This document shows, one piece after another, positions 1 through 61,300 of a stretch of 64,000 bases of DNA. Each line of letters begins with the position of its first letter. The stretch's first letter is position 1. Under the pieces are notes generated by a model. That model searched no databases. It worked only from the letters and a program-made list of their open reading frames with translations, and was not told the DNA's origin. The translations under genes were made by a program, and so were the position numbers. Source of the DNA: Unio delphinus (lineage: Eukaryota > Mollusca > Bivalvia > Unionida > Unionidae); contig JAQISU010000115.1 of the NCBI GenBank assembly GCA_029339505.1, forward strand, positions 11,185,001-11,249,000, read 5' to 3'.

Positions 1-588
1 CTTTGTGTTGCTATCATTTCTTTTTTACCGACTTGTTAGACAGAAACTTACTCTAAAATGAATGGGACAGATCATGTTTTATATGCAATAAAGTATACAA
101 TTTCTTATATTCACATCCCTCACTACCTGGCTAAGATCTTATGTCCGATTTAAAAATAAATTGTTTAGTGTGTCAAAGATGCCATGATAAACTCCAGGGT
201 AATTATAACTGTTAATTTGAGACTTAAATGATTACCAAGAACAGTGCAGCATTGTGTAATTGATAGCGAAAGTAACGATTTAAACACTCTCTACCTATGA
301 AAAGAAAATTAAAATAAGATAAAGGTAAACAGATTATATTGTCAAAGTTTAGAATTTACAACCAAAAGAATTATTGATTTTTATAATTATATTTTTTTAA
401 ATCAAGATATATTTGAATAAAATATAGGTGTTTTAAATTGACTACGGAGAGAAATATTTTTTTTTTATAGAAACACAATTTATTCGTGATCATTTGGAAT
501 CTATGATAATTTGTCGCATCGTTTTCTTGATGAAGAAATATATGTCAAAGATACATACACAACAATATGCTTTCAATTTTATTTTCAG
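1..588. other. Intron sequence upstream of first visible exon
   Basis: AT-rich sequence with no recognisable exon, repeat or promoter. It is read as the end of an intron because the first exon at 589 starts inside a codon and inside a repeat unit. The polypyrimidine-AG just before 589 is a fair 3' splice site. An ATG at 494 lies in this intron and is not taken as a start. Confidence 0.5.
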
Positions 589-51928
<51,340 letters not shown>

Positions 51929-52185
51929 CTTAAACGCTCTACATAATATGTTGTATTTTTCACTATGCAAAAATAGGATAATGTAGCAGACACGAAGATA
52001 TCTAAGTATTTTCAGTTAATAGATGTAATATACATTCCATCCTTTCTGAAGCAATCGTTTAGCATTGTTTTTCTTGTATTAATATTATAATTCATCGGTG
52101 ATATGTAATACTATACAATATGAACAAATTGGCCTTGTTTCTATTTTGTTGTAGAATCACTAATAAACTACTTTATTTATTTAAA
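51929..52185 (+). promoter_or_regulatory. 3' UTR and polyadenylation signal
   Basis: AT-rich sequence after the stop. AATAAA at 52162-52167 is followed about 18 bases later by TGTGCATTGTCTTTT, a GU/U-rich downstream element, so cleavage near 52185 is likely. This fits 51926-51928 as the true stop. Confidence 0.72.
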
Positions 52186-52353
52186 GTGTGCATTGTCTTT
52201 TAATTATTTCTCTAGAGTTCTAAAACAAACATACACATACACGTAAACATATATTCGAGCCTCAGCAAAGTATGATACAGTCTCTATAAAAACCGGTAAA
52301 AATGCATACAAAATAAGAAAGATCGTACTTTAAGTTGACAATAAAATACAAGG

Positions 52354-52520
52354 CATTCGATAATTTGAACCATCTTTTTCTCAATAATTGTGGACTTATC
52401 TATGTATCAAGGTAATCTCCTGCAAGAGCTAGAAAATGGATCACTCTGAAATTAAATTTAATATTTTCAAGCTGACAGTTTTAAATGTCAAGATGTCAGA
52501 TGATTTACTGATACTAGTAA
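52354..52520 (+). pseudogene. Degenerate copy of the promoter and first exon at 53342-53508
   Basis: Bases 52357-52430 align at roughly 70 percent by eye with 53345-53418 (ATTCGATAATTTGAACCATC against ATCCGACAATTTAAACCGTC, and GTATCAAGG against the TATA-bearing GTATAAAAG). The ATG at 52436 sits exactly 1000 bases before the ATG at 53436. The end, ATACTAGTAAAT, aligns with the other copy's CTACTGGTAAAG, but the donor GT is lost. An open frame of 117 codons from this ATG has no recognised domain. Confidence 0.55.
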
Positions 52521-52980
52521 ATATGGGTTTCTTTCTAAAAGCTTTGACAAATTTGTGTATTGGACTTTTATCCATATTTTTTTTCTCTTACTATATAATT
52601 TGGTGTACGATAATTTGTAAAGCTATGAGAGACTTTTTACAAGTTTTTAAATTAATTAGGTCAAATTTCGAATGTTCATCCTCGGCATCGATAACGATCA
52701 AAGATTATAAATATCACGAAGCTGGTTTTTTATATGGCAACTATTCTCTCACCCTACTTAGGCTACGAAGGTATGCAGAGCTATCTTGAAGAGGTCTGCT
52801 TATTCATTCAGACGGCTGCCGACATCCTTTTATACTTCAGGATAATGGAAGACGACCCAATGACCTGATTCGCCTGCGTGCATGTATGATACTACTTCTG
52901 CCAGCTCATCGACACCTAAAAGCGTCGCAGCTTGCCCATGGCCGCATGACATGGGCACGGGTGATGGTATAAATGACTTC

Positions 52981-52983
<3 letters not shown>

Positions 52984-53032
<49 letters not shown>

Positions 53033-53072
53033 AGAGAGAGACACAGAGACACAGAGAGAGAGACACAGAGAG

Positions 53073-53146
<74 letters not shown>
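52984..53146. repeat. (GA)n microsatellite with CA interruptions
   Basis: GAGA-rich tract about 250 bases upstream of the TATA-like box at 53394. Long open frames of Arg/Glu, or Ser/Leu on the other strand, are by-products. Confidence 0.95.
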
Positions 53147-53393
53147 GGGTGGGGGGGCGTGCGGCAGTTCTCTGCGCCAGACACATTCCCTCGTCCAGGA
53201 CCCACCTTGTCCAGTGGCAAGACTTCTACAAGACGACTGGAATGGAGACTAGAATACGTGGATGACTTCTGACATAGATACAACCGTCTGGCTATTCTAA
53301 GGATAAATGGTGTACCATATTTGAAGTTTGCAAAAAGATTGAAATCATCCGACAATTTAAACCGTCTTTTCGATAATCAGCGACGTATTTGTG

Positions 53394-53400
53394 TATAAAA
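53394..53400 (+). promoter_or_regulatory. Candidate TATA box
   Basis: TATAAAA in GTGTATAAAAGTCACC, 36 bases before the ATG at 53436. A start site about 30 bases downstream would leave a very short 5' UTR. The aligned position in the upstream copy reads TATCAAG. Confidence 0.5.
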
Positions 53401-53435
53401 GTCACCTCGTACGTGAAGTGCTCAAATCAATCATT

Positions 53436-53508
53436 ATGGAGTTCAATGTAATTGAGAAGTTGATAATAGGAATTGTCGGGATGTTTGTCAGCTGGTTGAC
53501 AGCTACTG
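53436..53508 (+). CDS. Candidate first exon (signal peptide) of the next gene
   Basis: ATG opens MEFNVIEKLIIGIVGMFVSW, then LTATG. The layout is a short charged start, a hydrophobic stretch IIGIVGMFVSWL and small residues before a phase 1 donor CTG/GTAAAG, typical of a signal-peptide exon. A TATA-like box precedes it. No later exon of the same gene is recognised before 64000, so the mature protein is unknown. Being next to a large secreted-protein gene, it may begin a tandem paralogue, but that is inference. Confidence 0.5.
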
Positions 53509-54241
53509 GTAAAGATTGTAGCTTATTCTAAACGCTTCGTGCTAAAAAAATAAAAATTGTTTTTATTTTAAATCATTTTCTATTTCCTTCCTGAACGAGC
53601 TAATTCGGGTACAGTAGTTTGTAAAACTGTTGGCGTTTGTATTAGTATTGCTATCTTTAATTAAATTAGTTATCTTACAGCGTCAGATTTGTATGTCTGT
53701 ATATGTGTAAATATATTTGTTATATATTCATGTTGATGGACTGATTACATTCCGCTTTCATCAGTTAAATTGTGTATTAAGAGAGATGGCTTGGGCTGAA
53801 AGGTAACGAGATTGGACCGATTATGAGATAATATAGAGATAAAAAAAACATACTGAACCGGTTTTCTATGTTACAGATTGTATACATCCAACCCATGCCA
53901 GTTTAATGGATACAATTCTACGCTCCCCTCCCCCCGCCAAGACCGGACCATAAAATAGTCTCAACTCAATTTAACGAATCTATAAATTCCGCGCACCTAC
54001 TACTTTCTGTCACGCATACCATCTTTATTTGAAACCTCAATGATCTGATTGCCAATTTTGGCAACATGTGATTTGTTATGTAATGAGCTCAGCTTAAATT
54101 TGCACCGAATGTGTATATTTGTACATATGCGAATAAGTTTTAAGAAAGATATGCACATTATCTTTTGTTAGGTGCAATGGTTTGTAGCTAATTATATACA
54201 ATTGTCATCACGCGTTACTGAACTTTCGACAACTAAAACAT

Positions 54242-54282
<41 letters not shown>

Positions 54283-54306
54283 ATGATGATGATGATGATG
54301 ATGATG
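54242..54306. repeat. (GAT)n microsatellite
   Basis: Trinucleotide run with one ATT interruption. Confidence 0.95.
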
Positions 54307-54571
54307 ACAATGCAAGTAAAGGTATTTGTCCGTATATTCTCATGATCAGAACGTACAAGTCAGAACAGTACACTAAATACAAAATTTGCTTACCTTTCTA
54401 AAAGTATTTTGGTGATTTACTTCAGTGCAGCGCTAACAGAGTGAGACATATTGTGTTACATAAATATATACTTATATATGAATAGAAATAGACTAAAACT
54501 TGATACCAATTATAGCCTTAATAAATTCAAAAACTCATTCTACTGGCATGTACATTTTTTTTAAATTAAAG

Positions 54572-54572
<1 letters not shown>

Positions 54573-54620
<48 letters not shown>
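54573..54620. repeat. (AC)n microsatellite
   Basis: Pure AC run. Confidence 0.95.
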
Positions 54621-54626
<6 letters not shown>

Positions 54627-55198
54627 AACCTGTAAAGAGAGGCAATCGAAATGCTTCACAAGAAATGAAATACAGCCTAAATATATGAAAATGTTTATCT
54701 TGTACATTTTCATTTTTTCTTATCAGGAAATTGAAGGTTCTGTTTAATTCGTTCTAATCCGATCGTCATATTTGTGAGTGCATGCTTGGGAACAGTGGCG
54801 TTACATACGTTAATAAAAAAAGTTTGCAAGTACTTTATTGACAAAAAGCAAAAATAAAACCAAAACAAATATAATCCATTGCAGGAAATTCCATCAGTCC
54901 GCGCTGTTCTAACTAATAACCCATTTTTGTATTTAATTAGTTGCTGTTTACATATGATGGTCATTTAGTCGTACTGTTGAGTAAACGATCTCTCCGACAT
55001 AAAATATTTCTCGCCTCTAAAACTTAGTTGATAATACACTAAATTATGACAAGATGCATTGGCTGATTCGTATTAAGATATCCCATTTGGCAGCAAATGT
55101 ATTACTCAATGTAAGGTTTTCTATGACGAATATGCTCAGTGAGTCACAGGTATCAGTTGTGCTAAGAAATATGTAAAGTTCTATGACGGACAGACAAG

Positions 55199-55650
55199 GT
55201 GGGTTACTAGTACGGATGATATAGGGACCTTGTGATACAGCAGTATGGATGACGAAAGGGCCAAATGGGTCAACAGTACGGATGACGAAAGGGCTCAATA
55301 GGTCACCAGTACGGATGACGAAAGGGCCAAATGGGTAACCAGTAAAGATGACGAAAGGGTCCAATGGGTAACCAGTACGGATGACGAAAGGACCCAATAG
55401 GTAACCAGTACGGATGACGAAAGGGCCCAATGGGTCACCAGTAAGGATGACGAAAGGGCCCAATGGGTCACCAGTACGGATGACGAAAGGGCCAAATGGG
55501 TAACCAGTAAAGATGACGAAAGGGTCCAGTGGGTAACCAGTACGAATGACGAAAGAACCCAACAGGTAACCAGTACGGATGATGAAAGGGCCCAATGGGT
55601 CAACAGTACGGATGAAGAAAGGGCCCAATGGGTCACTAGTACGGGCGGTT
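55199..55650. repeat. Minisatellite, 33-bp unit, about 13 copies
   Basis: Tandem units of GGTAACCAGTACGGATGACG followed by AAAGGGCCCAATG, with mostly single-base differences. Because 33 is a multiple of three, the minus strand keeps a 205-codon open frame (55661 to 55044) of an 11-residue repeat FVIRTGYPLGP. I treat that as a by-product. Confidence 0.95.
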
Positions 55651-56810
55651 ATACATACCATACAATTTCAAACGTACATCATTTTTGTCTAATTCACATT
55701 AATTTGTCACTAACTACTTTAAAGATGTTTTAAAGGAATGAAATATTTATCTATGATACTCAGATGGCTGATAATTCTCAATATTCTTGAGAGGTTAATT
55801 GGTACAGGACTTAAAGTATATTCATGCGTTGGTCACGATCGAATCATCTTATCATGGTTTAGTTTGTTTGTTTTAATATTTGTTCCCGGTACCTAAAATC
55901 TTGGATTCTAGGATATATGAAATGTATCGTTCGCTATGCTTACACTTGCTGTAATTCGCATACTGTGCGAGTAGTTTAGATGTGAAGAAACTGAAACATA
56001 ATTCCTATTGTTATATATTATTTTTTCCGTACAACTCGAAAATCTCGTAACCTCGTAAACTTTACAATGTCATTTAACAACGAATAAGAAACATAATTAA
56101 ATATATTCGAAACAAAGTCGGATTTTCAACAGCACATAGTGTCTCAGTAGATGAAACAGTTGTTTTCCATCAGCCTTGGGGACGGCAACATTTTATATTA
56201 ATATAAAAATATTCGTATGCTTGACAAAATTGAAGAAACGTGTTTTAAATAAAATATACTGTTGTCAATTTGATGTCCTGAAAGCATGTTGATACCACCT
56301 AAAGACAACTTATCAAACGCAACAGATTCTCAGGATATTTTAAACATTTTAAAATGATATATTTGATTTCGAGAAGCAAGATAACGAACAATAATTGCCA
56401 CATATGATGTATGATGCTGAATGTTGCATATAAAAATATCAATCGATTAACGGAACAAATGAAATGGTATTTAAAAAAAAACAAGCTGAAATGTGAAAAT
56501 GAACAATTTACCTATCTACACATTACACACGTAAGATGGCAAACTAATTTCCGCAGAAAGGTTAATAATACTCACGTGGATGATCCGCTTGAGGCAGATA
56601 TTATTGATATGCAAGCAAGATAAAATTGGATTAATGGATACAAATACTTCGTGCCTGTGATATCTGTCATCTCAAAATGTACAAAGAAAGTTAACACGGA
56701 AAAAGAGCTGACATATGCGATGCTTTAATAGCAACTTTCAATGCAAAAATTAAACAAACCCTAACATAATACAGCGTTATGATGGGAAAGAGTTTAATGT
56801 TAATAATTGG
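55651..56810. other. No feature recognised
   Basis: AT-rich intergenic or intronic sequence, with no gene-like reading. Confidence 0.5.
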
Positions 56811-57493
56811 ATGGAAAAGGAAACCAGTGAGCATTCAACTTCCTCTGACAATAGCATATCTGTAGTCAAAAAGGTCGAGCAGTTCACCTACTTGGGAAGC
56901 ACCATCGACAAGGAAGGTGGAGCTGATGCAGACGTCAAATGTCGAATTGGCAAAGGAGCGGCCGTATTCCAACGTCTTCTCCCAATTTGGATACGTCGGT
57001 CGATTCACACAAACACCAAACTTCGCCTTTTCAACACTATCGTCATCCCATCCGCCATTTACGCCTGCGAGATATGGAACGGCACGAAGAAGCTGGTCAA
57101 CAGGCTGAACGTATTCCAACAGCGATGTCTGCGACGTATTCTTCATGTCACCTACCACGACCACATCACTAACGAGGAAATCCTCAGAAGAGCAAACACC
57201 CGAAGCCTGGGAGAAGTGGTCGCAGAAAGAAGATTACGTTTCGCGGGACATGTTCTGAGAATGGCCGAGACGCGCCGCGCAAAGACGGCGATGTGGTGGA
57301 CGCCAGCACGTGGGAAACGAGGCATTGGACGACCGAGAAAGACATGGCGACGGACATTTATAGAAGATCTGTGAGCCGTCAATATCAACTTAGACGCAGC
57401 GGAGGTTAAGGCTACCGATCGAGATGACTGGAGAAAGCTTGTTGCCCTATGCGCCCCACTGCGCGGAAGGACATAAAGAAGAAGAAGAAGAAG
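56811..57493 (+). mobile_element. LINE 3' fragment with (GAA)n tail
   Basis: The frame from 56811 gives VEQFTYLGSTIDKEGGADAD, then QQRCLRRILHVTYHDHITNE, then RRLRFAGHVLRM and GKRGIGRPRKTW. This is the C-terminal part of a non-LTR retrotransposon reverse transcriptase polyprotein. A TGA at 57372 breaks the frame, but the reading continues (DDWRKLVALCAPLRGRT) to a natural TAA at about 57472, followed by (AAG)n. The 5' part is missing. It is a different lineage from the minus-strand LINE at 58.7 kb. Confidence 0.9.
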
Positions 57494-58688
57494 TCAAAAA
57501 GGGTCCACGAAGCTCTAAAAATTAGATCGAATAGAATGACGTAGACTAACATTTTTAAAGCAAATGAAAACATAGGTATTTTTGGTTCTTATCCAGACCA
57601 TATGATCATTAAAGTTGAACCGTACAAAACAGGAAAAAAAAAAACAACTCGATGAAACATCCCCATTATACTGTCAAAATTCAACATATATCCCTTTTGG
57701 CATATCACCGTCCATATTTACCCAACAAAAGGCTATCTCGAAAGTTTACTTTCTTTCCTAGCTATCTAACAAGAAAGTTTGTTATCGATTAGGACAAGCG
57801 CTCTTGTCCCGCGCATAGCGGCTTTATCTGCAAACAATTAACCACACAAATGATTCGTATTTGCAATATTTTGTTCGGGTGGGTGGAGTTATATTTATTT
57901 GCAAAGATTAAACATATTAGAGGCTATGATGCATATAAACTATAGCAAATGACATGCCATTGAAATGTGTCTTGAATTTGAAAATGGAATAAATAGTGCA
58001 GTATTGAAGTAAGGTGTCCTTTTCTCACCCCATTATCTGTTTAATAATAATCAGATAGCAACGACTATAACCAGAACAATCGGATGATATAAGAAAACAT
58101 TTAAATGAATTTCATCAATCATTCATTCATATAAGAGACATTACACAAAGGGGAATATGTCAAAAGTCAAGACATAGCTTAAAATGTCATTGAATACCCA
58201 TCAAAAAATTTACTTTTAGTCAACAGGTATACTCGTACAAATAAGAGTATATATTCCTGACAAAGTACACGTATGACACCAACGATAAAATAAAAAATAA
58301 AACTAAAGTCTAGTTAAAGTTCAAAATTAATCTCAATAAAGTTGAGATCGGAGGAACACGAAAAATAACAGCAAAACTACCTATGTGGTCAGAGTGTCAG
58401 GAGTGTTTTATGCACATTAGTTTTCGATGCATTAGGTCCGTACATGTGTCTGACTCTGTGCAAAATGTCCCACGTTACTTATATAATACATAAAGTTCCC
58501 CCACCCCACCCCAATAAATTATTAATGATTTTAATGCTTTACATTGAGGAAGTAGCAAATCACTTTTGTGTTTAATCTTTATAAAATAGGGCCATTTTTA
58601 ACGAATGGCCATTTGAAAGTAATGATATGAACGGTTACCAATATGGTATCCTGCTAGTAGGTACTCATTTCAGACATACAGAATCAAT
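57494..58688. other. No feature recognised
   Basis: AT-rich sequence without an open frame of interest. CCCCACCCCACCCC near 58500 is the only notable bias. Confidence 0.5.
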
Positions 58689-59746
58689 GTTGGGGTTAGG
58701 ACCGAGACAATGAAATCCCAGCCTCGTCGAATCGAATCGGCATCCGTCCGTCTTCGAGAGACGATGGTGTAGCTTCCTATTTGGGTGTCCTATCTACACC
58801 TTCGCGAATGGCTGAAGAGTCCGACCCTTGAGTGACAGTCTTTGTTGCACTTGCTACAGGTGTATGCTGATGCCTGCTGAGGATGTTTTTGGTTCGCCTT
58901 CCTCCTGGCTCTCTTTGCAGCGAGGTTTGTGTTTCTCATCTCCTCAGCTTTCTGAGTGCCCAATCTGACAGCAAGACGCCACGCGGAGCGGTCGTCAGCA
59001 CAGCTCTCCCAATTGTTTATGTTGATGCTGTCTGTCTTCATGTCCTTTTTGCAGAAATCTTTGTAGCGCAGACGTGGCCTTCCAGTCGTTCGTGCACCTT
59101 CTACTAGCTCTCCGTACAGCAGGTCCTTGGGTATGCGGCCTGGGTCCATTCTCCTAACATGGCCTAGCCAGCGAAGGCGCCTCTCGCTGAGAATGGAGAA
59201 CATGCTGTTCATGCCGGTGCATTTCAGAACCTCTGTGTTGGGAACTTTTTCCTGTCACTGGATACGCAGAATGCGCCGCAAGCATCTCAGGTGGAAGCTA
59301 TTGAGTTTCCTCACGTGACTCGCGTAGGTGGTCCATGCCTCGCTGCTATAAAGGAGTGTGCTGAGCACGCATGCCTGGTAGACGCGCAGTTTGGTCTTCT
59401 CTGTGAGGTTGTGATTGTCCCAGACCCTCTGGTTCAGTCTCGCCATAACTGCTGATGCCTTGGCAATCCGGCCATTTACATCAGTATCAACGGAGAGCGA
59501 GTTGGAGATGGTGGACCCAAGGTATGTGTAGTCCTCAACATCTTCCAGGTTGTACCCATCAATGGCGATGGTGGGAGAGGAGTCTGCGTCCTGCACCATT
59601 ACATTCGTCTTCTTCAGACTGATGGTCAGTCCGAACTCCTTGCAGGCGTGGGAGAGGAGGCCTACTAGCTGCTGCAGTCCATCTTCCGTGTGTGATGTCA
59701 AGGCTGCATCGTCGGCGAAGAGCAATTCACGGATGAGAACCTTTGT

Positions 59747-60022
59747 AACTTTAGTCTTTGTTTTTGTTTTTTATGGTTTAACGCCATTATTCAGCACAAT
59801 ATAGGCTATACATGGCCGCCAGTATTAATGGTGGAGGAAGAAACCGGACAAAGCCCGGAAAGAACCACCGACCCACGAGAAGCTACTGGCAAGCTTTCTC
59901 ACATAACTACATTTGCCGAATCTTAGACTCGAACACACGCAGACAGAGGTGAGATGGCAGTGGTCCGTAACGGACAGCGCTTTCGACCACTCGGCCACTC
60001 GGGGCCCCAACTTTAGTCTTTG
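59747..60022. repeat. Target-site duplication pair around nested SINE
   Basis: AACTTTAGTCTTTG occurs at 59747-59760 and again at 60009-60022, exactly flanking the SINE. The duplicated 14 bases are LINE sequence, so the SINE inserted into the LINE. Confidence 0.96.
59761..60008 (-). mobile_element. tRNA-derived SINE, family A (minus), nested in LINE
   Basis: On the minus strand it starts GGGGCCCCGAGTGGCCGAGT with box A TGGCCGAGTGG and box B TGTTCGAGTCT. The shared body follows (GAAAGCTTGCCAGTAGCTTC; CTTCCTCCACCATTAATACT). It ends ATGGCGTTAAACCAT and an A-rich AAAAACAAAAACAAAG tail. It is very similar to the copy at 41014-41269. Confidence 0.96.
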
Positions 60023-61164
60023 CACGGAGACGGGCGATGTTAAACAGCTTTCCGTCAGTCCTGGTGTGTATATACACACCCTCGCTGCAGTCCTTGAAGA
60101 CGTACTGGAGGAGAATGGAAAAGAAGATGGCAAAGAGAGTTGGCGCAAAGACACAGCCTTGGTTCACTCCACTGCTGACTGGGAAGGCCTCTGATGTTGC
60201 GCCGTTGAAGCACACTGTGCTGTGCATGTTCTTGTGGAACGATGTTATGATAGCGAGCAGTCGTGGGCGGGGGGGGGGCAGCCTATCTTCTTAAGGATCC
60301 TGAAGAGTCCGCTTCGGCTGACCAGGTCAAATGCCTTGGTCAGGTCTATGAAGGCAATGTAGAGGGGCATCTGCTGCTCACGACACTACTCCTGCAGCTG
60401 TCGTAGTGAGAAGATCATGTCTACAGTTGACCTGCCTGCTCGGAAGTCACACTGGGACTCGGGGTAGACTCGGGATGCTAGGGTCTGCAAGCGCGCCAGG
60501 ACGACACGGTCGAACGCCTTTCCAACAATACTGAGAAGAGAGATGCCCCAGTAGTTGTTGCAGTCACTGCGGTCTCCTTTGTTCTTGTATAGGGTGACAA
60601 TGTTTGCATCTCGCATGTCCTTGGAGATGTGTCCTTGTGCCCAGCAGAGGCAGAGAAGTTCGTGCAGAGGCTGGATAAGTGCTGGTTTCCCTATCTTTAG
60701 GACTTCAGGCGGAATGCCGTCACTCCCAGGGGCCTTCCCACAAGCGAGGCAGTCGATGGCTTTGCTAAGTTCTTCCAGGGTGGGTGGTGTGTCTAGTTCC
60801 TCCAAGACTGGCAGGTCTGGGATGGCGTCTAGGGCGGTGTCCGTGACGACGTTTTGGGTTGCATACAGCTCAAGATAGTGCTCAACCCAGCGCTGCAGCT
60901 GTTTGCCCTGGTCTTTGATGACTTCGCCAGTCTTAGACTTGAGTGGGGCGATCTTGGAGGTGGGTGGGCCTGTTGCCTTCTTGATACCCTCGTACATGCC
61001 CCTTGCATCCCCGGTTTTGGCAGCTATCTGTAGACTGGTGCAGAGGTTCAGCCAGTAGGTGTTAACGCAGTGACGTCCTTCTCCGGATTTTCTGTCGGGG
61101 TTTACTCTCTTAGCCTTCCCTTGAGTGGGTATAGCCACAAGGCAGCAGAGGTTTGGGATCAGAG

Positions 61165-61300
61165 TTTTTTTTCTCCTAGATGAGCTACCATCCAAGGTTT
61201 ACGAGCATTATTTGTCTCCCCACGAGGCTTGTCCGAGTGGGGAGATATATAATGTAACCCGGCGGCTGGGATTGTCTCGGTCCAAACCCCAACGTAGATT
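61165..61300 (+). mobile_element. Fragment with LINE-like 3' end in opposite orientation
   Basis: GCTGGGATTGTCTCGGTCCA then AACCCCAAC (61265-61293) matches, as an inverted copy, the 3' end of the minus-strand LINE at 58689-58722, apart from one base and a small GAA-type indel. It suggests the last bases of a related LINE inserted the opposite way next to the first. Confidence 0.6.

Larger units (their letters stand above)
53509..55198. other. No gene recognised; two microsatellites
   Basis: AT-rich sequence, possibly the first intron of the candidate gene starting at 53436. It includes (GAT)n at 54242-54306 and (AC)n at 54573-54620. No exon-like reading with the repeat-unit motif is seen. 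Confidence 0.5.
58689..61160 (-). mobile_element. 5'-truncated, disabled LINE (reverse transcriptase region)
   Basis: Read on the minus strand. 61195-60386 covers the start of the reverse transcriptase: PLKSKTGEVI, then CGKAPGSDGIPPEVLKIGKP, then NIVTLYKNKGDRSDCNNYWG and FRAGRSTVDM. A stop codon at about 60385 is followed by FIDLTKAFDL. A frame break lies at the G-run near 60270, then VSSGVNQGCVFAPTLFA. A SINE interrupts next, then LLFADDAALTSHTEDGL, YTYLGSTISNSLSVDTDV, CLRRILRIQ and RRLRWLGHVRRMDPGRIPKD. It ends in a C-x2-C-x12-H-x3-C finger at about 58800-58860. No endonuclease is present. It cannot be active. Confidence 0.92.

Noticed and set aside
494..588. ATG at 494 as a gene start
   Set aside because: It lies upstream of a good 3' splice site at 588/589, the residues it adds have no signal peptide, and the downstream sequence starts in the middle of a repeat unit.
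52436..52789. 117-codon open frame as a gene
   Set aside because: No domain, low complexity, and its start is better explained as a decayed copy of the first exon at 53436.
52830..53355. Arg/Glu and Ser/Leu open frames of 99-149 codons
   Set aside because: Produced by the (GA)n tract at 52984-53146.
55044..55661. 205-codon minus-strand protein
   Set aside because: Explained by the 33-bp minisatellite; kept only as a low-interest finding.
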